NCBI GenBank assembly: GCA_036443405.1
Contig: JAZFYD010000048.1
Coordinates: 1-19,979, forward strand
From: JAZFYD01 sp036443405
Lineage (GTDB): Bacteria > Planctomycetota > PLA2
Length of the DNA: 19,979 nucleotides
Direction: 5' to 3'
The notes beneath the pieces were generated by a model. The model ran no database searches, had not been told where the DNA came from, and worked only from the letters and a program-made list of their open reading frames with translations. Shown one piece after another: positions 14,531-19,979 of the stretch (positions are counted from its first letter, which is position 1; each line of letters begins with the position of its first letter). The translations under genes and the position numbers were made by a program.

Positions 14531-17353
14531 ATGTCGGAAGATCTCCCGCAATCCCTGCCCTGGTCGCGCATCGAGGTTGCGGTCAACCCGGACCACACGG
14601 ATCCCGCGGGCCGCGCCGCGCTGCACGAACTGCGCGCGGTCGGCCTAAAGGCCCGCGATGTCCGCGTGCACCGGGTCTTTTTCCTGCAAGGCACGAACGA
14701 CCCCGCGCCGTTGCTCGAGCTGCTCGTCGATCCGGTATCCGAGACCGGCCGCGCGGGCGAGCCCGTGCCCGGGACGGGCCGCGCGGTTTCTGTCTGCAAA
14801 CGACCCGGTGTGATGGATCCGTCCGAGGCATCGATTCTGCGCGCGCTGCGATCGCGCGGTGTCACCGCGGAGCGCGCGGTCACGGGCCGCACGTATTGGA
14901 TCGACGCGGACGCCGACGACGCGGCGCTCTTGGATGCCGTCGGCCGCTGCCTCGCCAACGAGGTCATCGAAGAGATGGGCGCGGGCCCGGTACCGTCGCC
15001 GCGCGACCTCCCCCACGGCCACGGATCGGACATGATTCCCGAGGTGCCGCTCATTGGTCTGTCCGACGACGAGTTGCGCGCGATCTCCAAGCGCTACGTG
15101 CTCGCGCTCAACGCCGGCGAGATGCGCAACGTGCGCGAACACTTCGCGACGCTTGAACGCACACCGCGCCTGGGCGAATTGGAGACGATCGCGCAGACGT
15201 GGTCGGAGCACTGCAAACACAAGACACTCACGAGCCCCATCGAGTACGTCGAGGAGGGCCGCACCGAAGCGATCGGCAACCTGTTGAAGGAGACCGTGTT
15301 CGGCGCGACCACCAAGCTCGACAAGGACTGGTGCGTTTCGGTCTTCAAGGACAACGCCGGGATCGTGCGCTTCGACGACGAGCACGACATCTGCTTCAAG
15401 GTCGAAACGCACAACCACCCGAGCGCGATCGAGCCGTATGGCGGAGCGGGCACGGGCATCGGCGGTGTCATCCGCGACATCCTCGGAACGGGACTGGCCG
15501 CGCGGCCCGTCGCCAACACCGACGTCTTCTGTTTCGGGGATCTCGATACGAAGAAAGTGCCCAAGGGCGCGCTGCACCCGCTACGGGTCATGAAGGGAGT
15601 CGTCGCCGGTGTGCGGGATTACGGCAACCGGATGGGCATCCCGACGGTGAACGGCGCGGTGTGTTTCGACGAGCGCTACACGGGCAACCCGATCGTGTAT
15701 TGCGGGACCGTCGGCATCCTGCCGCGCGGCCGCAGTGAAAAGGCCGCGCAACCCGGCGATCGCATTCTCGCGGTCGGCGGCCGCACCGGCCGCGACGGCG
15801 TTCACGGAGCTACGTTCTCGAGCGAGACGCTGCACGACGAATCCGACGAGGTGAGCGGCGGCGCCGTGCAGATCGGCAACCCGATCGAAGAGAAGCGCGT
15901 GCTCGATTCGCTCCTGCGCGCCAGCGAGCGCGACCTGTTCACCGCGGTGACCGACTGCGGCGCCGGCGGGTTCTCGAGCGCGGTCGGCGAGATGGCCGAA
16001 CACTGCGGCGCGGATGTGCAACTCGATCAGGCGCCGCTCAAGTATGCGGGCCTGAACCCCGTGGAGATTTGGATCTCCGAGGCGCAGGAGCGCATGGTGC
16101 TTTCGGTGCCGCCGAAACACGAGAGCGAGATTCTCGCCCTGTTTGCGGCCGAGGATGTTGAGGCCACGGTCATCGGCACGTTCACCGACACCGGCCAACT
16201 CGTGGTGCGCCACGGCGACCAGACGATCGTGGATCTCTCGATGGAGTTCCTGCACAACGGGTTGCCGAAAACTCCGCGCCGCGCGGAATGGACGCAGCCC
16301 GCGGTGGAACCCGAGGCGCCGGCGAGTGACGATCTCGCCGCCGAACTCGAACGTGTGCTCAGACACGGCGACGTTTGCTCCAAGGAGTGGATCGTTCGCC
16401 AGTACGACCACGAGGTGCAGGCCGGTTCCGCCATCAAACCGCTGGTCGGGCCGGAAGGCCGCGGCCCCGGGGATGCTTCCATCGTCGCGCCGGTGCTCGG
16501 CTCGCACCGCGGTGCCGTCATCGCGAACGGAATCACGCCGCGATACGGGGACCTCGATCCCTACAACATGGCGATGTGCGCGGTGGACGAGGCGATTCGC
16601 AACGCGGTCGCGGTCGGCGCCGATCCGGAAAACATCGCGATCCTCGACAACTTCAGTTGGGGCGACTGCAACAACCCCGAGGTGCTGGGCGCGATGGTGC
16701 GCGCGGCGCGCGGTTGCCACGACGCGGCGCTCCTGTTCAGTGCGCCGTTCATCTCGGGCAAGGACTCGCTCAACAACGAGTTCCATGGCGAGCACGGCCG
16801 CATCCGCATTCCGCACACGCTGCTCATTTCCGCGCTCGGGCAGATCGATGATGTGACCACGGCGGTGACATCGGATCTCAAGCGCGCGGGTTCCAAACTC
16901 GTACTCGTCGGCGAGACGTTTTGCGAGATGGGCGGCGCGCTTTACGGCGGCGGCAAGGGCAAGACACCGGCCGTGCGCGAGAGCGCGCCCGCGGTCATGC
17001 GCGCGGTAGCGAGCGCAATCCGAAGCGGCGCGGTACTAAGTTGCCACGACCTCTCGGACGGCGGCCTCGCGGCGGCGGCAGCGGAGATGGCGATCGCCGG
17101 AAACTTCGGCGTGCGCATCGATCCGAGTGCAATTCCGGTCGGTGAGGAAATGGGCCGTCTCGACCACCGATTGTTCTCCGAGAGCGCGACGCGTTTCCTC
17201 CTGGAGGTGGAAGACGTGCCGCAACTCGACGTGCCGCACGCGGTGATCGGCGAGGTGACCGAGGACGGTACGATCGACTTCGGCGACGCCCTACAACTGA
17301 GTCTTGAAAGCGCCCGCAGCGCGTTTTTCCATTGGGAGGACACGCTTCGATGA
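14531..17353 (+). CDS. purL: Phosphoribosylformylglycinamidine synthase, PurS-PurL fusion
   Basis: This 940-residue enzyme makes formylglycinamidine ribonucleotide in de novo purine synthesis, using ammonia supplied by PurQ. The catalytic part is the small-type PurL: AQTWSEHCKHK (221-231, catalytic His), FKVETHNHPSAIEPYGGAG (289-307), TDCGAGGFSSAVGEMAEHCG, ISEAQERMVLSVP in the first half, and FISGKDSLNN and SCHDLSDGGLAAAAAEM in the second half. The extra ~200 N-terminal residues are PurS-like. Residues 86-150 contain the typical KRPGVMDPSEASILRALRS start and the LANEVIEEM end. Residues 11-55 look like a second, degenerate copy (IEVAVNPDHTDPAGRAALHE). No separate purS gene is present, so PurS is covalently attached, while the glutaminase remains a separate purQ gene. 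The ATG at 14531 begins before the first PurS-like block. Its TGA overlaps the purQ ATG (ATGA). Confidence 0.95.
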   Translation: MSEDLPQSLPWSRIEVAVNPDHTDPAGRAALHELRAVGLKARDVRVHRVFFLQGTNDPAPLLELLVDPVSETGRAGEPVPGTGRAVSVCKRPGVMDPSEASILRALRSRGVTAERAVTGRTYWIDADADDAALLDAVGRCLANEVIEEMGAGPVPSPRDLPHGHGSDMIPEVPLIGLSDDELRAISKRYVLALNAGEMRNVREHFATLERTPRLGELETIAQTWSEHCKHKTLTSPIEYVEEGRTEAIGNLLKETVFGATTKLDKDWCVSVFKDNAGIVRFDDEHDICFKVETHNHPSAIEPYGGAGTGIGGVIRDILGTGLAARPVANTDVFCFGDLDTKKVPKGALHPLRVMKGVVAGVRDYGNRMGIPTVNGAVCFDERYTGNPIVYCGTVGILPRGRSEKAAQPGDRILAVGGRTGRDGVHGATFSSETLHDESDEVSGGAVQIGNPIEEKRVLDSLLRASERDLFTAVTDCGAGGFSSAVGEMAEHCGADVQLDQAPLKYAGLNPVEIWISEAQERMVLSVPPKHESEILALFAAEDVEATVIGTFTDTGQLVVRHGDQTIVDLSMEFLHNGLPKTPRRAEWTQPAVEPEAPASDDLAAELERVLRHGDVCSKEWIVRQYDHEVQAGSAIKPLVGPEGRGPGDASIVAPVLGSHRGAVIANGITPRYGDLDPYNMAMCAVDEAIRNAVAVGADPENIAILDNFSWGDCNNPEVLGAMVRAARGCHDAALLFSAPFISGKDSLNNEFHGEHGRIRIPHTLLISALGQIDDVTTAVTSDLKRAGSKLVLVGETFCEMGGALYGGGKGKTPAVRESAPAVMRAVASAIRSGAVLSCHDLSDGGLAAAAAEMAIAGNFGVRIDPSAIPVGEEMGRLDHRLFSESATRFLLEVEDVPQLDVPHAVIGEVTEDGTIDFGDALQLSLESARSAFFHWEDTLR

Positions 17354-18099
17354 GCGTTCCCGTTTTAGTCCTGCGCGCCGCCGGCACGAACTGCGACCGC
17401 GAAACCGCGCACGCTTTCGCGACCGCCGGCGGAACTCCGGAGTCGCGCCACGTCAACGAGTTGCTCGCGGAGCCGCAGCTGTTGGCGCGCTACCGCGTGC
17501 TTGCCGTGCCCGGCGGTTTTTCCTACGGCGACGACATCGCGGCAGGCCGCGTGCTCGCGACCGAGCTCAAGGAAAAGGTCCTGCCGGAGCTGGAGCGCTT
17601 CGTCACCGATGGCGGCTCGGTGCTCGGCATCTGCAACGGATTCCAGGTGCTCGTGAAGATGGGCTTGTTGCCCGGACCCACCAGCGATGGCCAGACGGTC
17701 ACGCTGAGTCACAACGACTCCGATCGCTACGAGGATCGCTGGGTCGACATGGAAACGCCGGAGAGCGTGTCTAAGTTCGTGACCGCGGGCGACGACTTCT
17801 TCTTCCCGATCGCGCATGCCGAGGGCAAGTTCATCGCGTCGGACGAAACGCTCGACGCGCTCGAGAAGAACAAACAGGTCGTGTTCCGCTATCGCAACGA
17901 GGGGCGGAGCCGCAATCCGAACGGATCGCTGCGCGACATCGCCGGCATCTGCGACGCCACCGGACGCGTGCTCGGATTGATGCCGCACCCCGAACGCCAC
18001 CTCGAACCGTGGCACCACCCGTATTGGACGCGCGCGGGACTGGCGAACGAGGCCGACGGGCTGAAGCTGTTCCGCGCGATGGTCGCAGCGGCGGAGTAG
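17350..18099 (+). CDS. purQ: FGAM synthase glutaminase subunit
   Basis: This 249-residue class I glutamine amidotransferase releases ammonia for PurL. The triad is visible: nucleophile Cys95 in LGICNGFQVL, and His213 and Glu215 in LMPHPERHLEP. The N-terminal block AAGTNCDRETAHAF and the oxyanion region VPGGFSYGDDIAAGR (53-67) are classic PurQ. I chose the ATG at 17350, four bases inside the purL stop (ATGA overlap), because the sequence from VPVLVLRAAGTNCD matches the family start. An upstream ATG at 17332 would add six residues inside purL. Close coupling to purL is expected for equimolar complex assembly. At ~250 residues it is slightly longer than Bacillus PurQ (~227) and has an insertion around 120-150. 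Confidence 0.95.
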   Translation: MSVPVLVLRAAGTNCDRETAHAFATAGGTPESRHVNELLAEPQLLARYRVLAVPGGFSYGDDIAAGRVLATELKEKVLPELERFVTDGGSVLGICNGFQVLVKMGLLPGPTSDGQTVTLSHNDSDRYEDRWVDMETPESVSKFVTAGDDFFFPIAHAEGKFIASDETLDALEKNKQVVFRYRNEGRSRNPNGSLRDIAGICDATGRVLGLMPHPERHLEPWHHPYWTRAGLANEADGLKLFRAMVAAAE

Positions 18100-18106
18100 C
18101 GAAACC

Positions 18107-18637
18107 ATGGGTGTGTTCGAACGCAAACCGCCCAAGGTCACAGCCGCCGCGCTGTTCGACAAGTGGTTCACGACGATCGTGCCGGAGGGGCATACGTCGC
18201 TCGAAAACTTCGAAGCCCTGATGACCGATGAAGAACGCGAGCGTATGCCGAAGACGTTGTCCAAGCTCGCGTTGGATGGCGTGGATCGCGTCTACGGGGT
18301 GCGCAAGGTGGATCTCGCGCCGGACCGTGAGGGCCTCGAGTATCTCGACAAGACGCTGGGCCCCGCGATCCGCCACAACCTGACGCGCGATCAGAGCCCG
18401 GCGGATCCGCGCAACCTGTTCCGGTTGGTCGCAACGGAGTTCGGCTGCATCCTCGGCGAGATCTACGTGCGCGCCGACAAGGGCGTGTGGGAGCCGCGAA
18501 GGAGCCCCAACCACTGGCGGTCGACGATCCGGGCGAAGAGCGGCGCGGAGTTCGATCCGTTTGCTGCGGTGATCAAGCAGCTGAGCGACGAACGGGAGGA
18601 CGGGGCGCTGTTGGCGGGGTTCGACGGGTTTGCGTAA
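18107..18637 (+). CDS. Conserved hypothetical protein in the purine operon
   Basis: This is a 176-residue soluble protein with no signal peptide or membrane segment. I do not recognise the family. It begins seven bases after the purQ stop and is almost certainly co-transcribed with purLQ. The N-terminal half is acidic and helical (TSLENFEALMTDEERERMP). The second half has a pattern seen in several uncharacterised bacterial domains: a hydrophobic helix ending in a glycine turn (RLVATEFGCILGEIYVR), a tryptophan-bearing strand pair (GVWEPRRSPNHW), and a C-terminal DPFAAVIKQLSDE helix. No catalytic residues stand out. It could be an accessory factor for purine synthesis, or simply a passenger in the operon. 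Base composition and codon use look like its neighbours, which argues against recent acquisition. Confidence 0.75.
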   Translation: MGVFERKPPKVTAAALFDKWFTTIVPEGHTSLENFEALMTDEERERMPKTLSKLALDGVDRVYGVRKVDLAPDREGLEYLDKTLGPAIRHNLTRDQSPADPRNLFRLVATEFGCILGEIYVRADKGVWEPRRSPNHWRSTIRAKSGAEFDPFAAVIKQLSDEREDGALLAGFDGFA

Positions 18638-18739
18638 GTGATGCCACCGGTCGCGGGGAAGCAAGCGCGAGCTGAGACGCGCCAGGCCCTCAACCTTGTG
18701 ACTGGCCCTTGATTACCAAGGACATACGGCGTCGAGTTG

Positions 18740-18770
18740 TCCCATGTGTCCCATACGTCCCATGTGTCCC
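18740..18770. repeat. 9-bp tandem repeat (TCCCATGTG/TCCCATACG), about 3.4 copies
   Basis: Units TCCCATGTG (18740-18748), TCCCATACG (18749-18757), TCCCATGTG (18758-18766) and a partial TCCC (18767-18770) follow one another without gaps. The minus strand reads as GGGAC-spaced CACATG/CGTATG units. The period of nine keeps one reading frame, but the frame across it is a shadow. Confidence 0.85.
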
Positions 18771-18772
18771 AG

Positions 18773-18794
18773 AGATGCGTATCAGATGCGTATC
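18773..18794. repeat. Perfect 11-bp tandem duplication
   Basis: AGATGCGTATC occurs twice back to back (18773-18783 and 18784-18794), just two bases after the 9-mer array. It is consistent with slippage or with an iteron-like pair. No replication gene is nearby, so I do not call it an origin. Confidence 0.85.
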
Positions 18795-18821
18795 CTTTGG
18801 GGTCACAAGGGAGATTCAACG

Positions 18822-19055
18822 TCAAGGTCGGTTTGGGCGGCGAAAGAGGACAAGCCGTACTGCAACGGTTCCAAGATATAAGGAACCTGCCAACACGAAC
18901 GCGGTGAGCGTACTCTGAAGAAAAAACCCGGCCAGCCAAACCTGAATCAGCCAACCGAGCAAGAACTTCACCCCGGTCTTGGTGCGGGGCCACCAGATCG
19001 ACGAACCGGGGGGACCTTCGCCACTGTGTTCCAACCGATGCAACTCCGATCGCAC
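18822..19055 (-). CDS. Small predicted membrane protein or gene remnant
   Basis: This 77-codon frame starts at a GTG (19055-19053) with purine-rich AGAGG and GGAAGG stretches upstream. After a polar N-terminus, it has two hydrophobic spans (around FLLGWLIQVWLAGFFL and TAFVLAGSLYLGTVAVRLVL) and ends in a basic tail, a believable two-helix membrane protein. It begins 12 bases after the stop of the CPBP remnant and could be its continuation or a separate gene in the same broken locus. I do not recognise the family. The hydrophobic pattern is much more protein-like than the overlapping arginine-rich frames. Confidence 0.4.
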   Translation of the reverse strand: MRSELHRLEHSGEGPPGSSIWWPRTKTGVKFLLGWLIQVWLAGFFLQSTLTAFVLAGSLYLGTVAVRLVLFRRPNRP

Positions 19056-19067
19056 GCCTTCCGACCT

Positions 19068-19349
19068 CTAAAGCACGTAGACCGCAACGTTCACCGCCAA
19101 GTGCGCTGCGCAGGGAGCAATCACACTCCCTCTCCATTCCCGGAGAAGGGACATCATGACGCCAAACAGAACAAACGGGCCCAACAGCATGTCAGGCGCT
19201 TCGTGCAGTAAGCGCCAAGCGTACGGAGTCAGGTGACTTTTTCCGAACTCTCGCACGACCGCTCGCACGCGCAACTGTTCTGCTTGTTCGGACCCCCTAT
19301 CCGCACTTTCGCGTTGCATCGTAGCGAAATCCTGCGGCGCGCGTTGCAT
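19068..19349 (-). pseudogene. C-terminal remnant of a CPBP-type intramembrane protease
   Basis: The last ~55 codons of this frame carry a membrane helix (LLGPFVLFGVMMSLL), then LREWRGSVIAPCAAHLAVN, which matches the third and fourth conserved blocks of CPBP (Abi/Rce1-like) glutamic intramembrane proteases: the RxGS turn and the HxxxN motif. The essential EExxxR motif and the preceding helices are absent. Upstream, the same reading frame runs back without similarity to the stop codon of the transposase-like gene at 19419, so the 5' part has been lost or replaced. The ATG at 19349 is therefore not a meaningful start. CPBP proteins process prenylated or peptide substrates, but this fragment cannot be active. 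The identification rests on one short but distinctive motif. Confidence 0.5.
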
Positions 19350-19418
19350 GCAGACAGACCGCGGAACAGTTTTGACGTGTCCGGCGATGCTGTGCTTGGC
19401 GGGCGTTTGGTGGCGCGA

Positions 19419-19979
19419 TCAGCGCATCGCGTTCAGGACGCGGTTGCCGAGCGTCGATGCGAGCGTCGCGTAGTCGCGTGACGACTTGCACAACGCGACA
19501 TGATTCTTGACGTCCAGAAACGTCGTCGACGTAGGACGGCCGGCGCGCATGCCGATCTCGCGCAGCGTGCACCCGGCCAGCTTGCGCAGCAACCCGGCGC
19601 GCATCGCGATCCACGCCGTGCGGCTCGAGCGTTTGAAGTGGCCGATCAGCGCGCCGAGCTTCTTCTTGGCCTTGCGAAGGATGTAGTCAACAGCACCCGG
19701 CAGCGCCACCGGCCGAAACGGCTTGCTGTTGTCGGCGAGATACGCCTTCTTCATCATCCACCGCAGCGTGCGCGGCGAGCCGGCGTAGCGCAGCGACACG
19801 TCCTGCAGTTCTTCGGGCAGCCGGCGGCTCAGCTGGGACTCGATCCACTCGCGGAAGGACGGCTCGATCCGGCTCGGAAACGCGTCTTGCAGCCGTTCCG
19901 CGAAGGTCTCGCCGTCATCACCGCGACGATCGAGCTCGCCGTCGAGCCAGTCCGTGCTGAGCCACTTCGGCCGTTTGGT
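19419..19979 (-). CDS. C-terminal part of a probable REP-associated (Y1-type) transposase
   Basis: This frame enters from the right edge and ends at a TGA at 19419-19421. It encodes 186 visible residues, 60 of them upstream of an internal GTG (19799) that is not the true start. The beginning, RPKWLSTDWL followed by a charged helix and SFREWIESQLSRRLP, resembles the segment just after the HUH/Y1 nuclease domain in REP-associated tyrosine transposases. The C-terminal ~70 residues (WIAMRAGLLRKLAGCTLREI, then GRPTSTTFLDVKNH) look like the DnaA-C-like helix-turn-helix found in such proteins. The catalytic HUH and tyrosine motifs would lie outside the window, so the assignment is by partial pattern only. 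A different DNA-binding protein is possible. It sits directly upstream of the broken CPBP gene and near short repeats, in keeping with mobile DNA. Confidence 0.5.
   Translation of the reverse strand, partial: TKRPKWLSTDWLDGELDRRGDDGETFAERLQDAFPSRIEPSFREWIESQLSRRLPEELQDVSLRYAGSPRTLRWMMKKAYLADNSKPFRPVALPGAVDYILRKAKKKLGALIGHFKRSSRTAWIAMRAGLLRKLAGCTLREIGMRAGRPTSTTFLDVKNHVALCKSSRDYATLASTLGNRVLNAMR

Larger units (their letters stand above)
18694..18810. repeat. 9-bp inverted repeat enclosing short tandem repeats
   Basis: CCTTGTGAC at 18694-18702 is matched by its exact reverse complement GTCACAAGG at 18802-18810. Between them lie the TCCCAT-type 9-mer array and a duplicated 11-mer. No coding frame explains the segment. 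It might be a small non-autonomous element or a REP-like unit. A chance 9-bp match over this distance is possible. Confidence 0.35.

Noticed and set aside
14378..14626. 83-codon N-terminal extension of accA
   Set aside because: It runs through the divergent promoter region and into purL, lacks family similarity, and would make AccA far longer than usual.
15581..16816. 411-codon minus-strand frame inside purL
   Set aside because: It is antisense to strongly conserved PurL motifs, with no recognisable domain of its own.
18463..19137. 224-codon minus-strand frame containing a WDTWDVWDTWD stretch
   Set aside because: The Trp-Asp stretch is just the 9-mer tandem repeat translated. The frame also overlaps the end of the 176-residue gene and the better membrane-protein frame.

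Overview
The window is high-GC DNA with dense genes, mostly weak Shine-Dalgarno sequences and long antisense shadow frames. It carries a serine/threonine kinase fused to WD40 repeats, a secreted HEAT-plus-PDZ protein, and a PurL with a PurS-like N-terminus beside a separate PurQ. This mix best fits a planctomycete-like bacterium. That is an inference from gene style and fusion pattern, because there is no rRNA or other phylogenetic marker here. A myxobacterium-like or other high-GC lineage is not excluded.

Layout. Positions 1-958 (minus strand) hold a partial conserved gene of unknown function and an HD-domain phosphohydrolase gene. Positions 959-1292 are non-coding, with several hairpins, one of them tRNA-3'-end-like. 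Positions 1293-7504 (minus) are a translationally coupled addB-addA pair encoding a double helicase-nuclease for double-strand-break processing. At 7545 a KAS III (FabH-like) gene diverges from addB, with a recognisable sigma70-type promoter between them. It is followed by a 1154-residue membrane-anchored kinase-WD40 gene (8768-12232, plus). Converging on that gene are accA (start 14377) and, downstream of it, a secreted HEAT/PDZ protein (12264-13316, minus). From 14531 the plus strand carries purL (PurS-PurL fusion), purQ and a 176-residue unknown gene, tightly packed as one operon.

Positions 18638-19979 look like a decayed mobile-element zone. They contain short tandem repeats inside a 9-bp inverted repeat, a small predicted membrane-protein frame, a C-terminal remnant of a CPBP-type intramembrane protease, and the 3' part of a probable REP-associated (Y1) transposase gene running off the right edge.

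Functionally, most of the window is core metabolism and maintenance: fatty-acid synthesis initiation (KAS III, AccA), de novo purine synthesis (PurSL, PurQ) and recombinational repair (AddAB). The kinase and PDZ proteins suggest envelope signalling or proteostasis. I see no complete new system. The most interesting leads are an AddA that carries the same four-cysteine Fe-S nuclease signature as its AddB partner, the doubled PurS-like head on PurL, the unknown gene locked into the purLQ operon, and the transposase/repeat/broken-protease cluster at the right edge.
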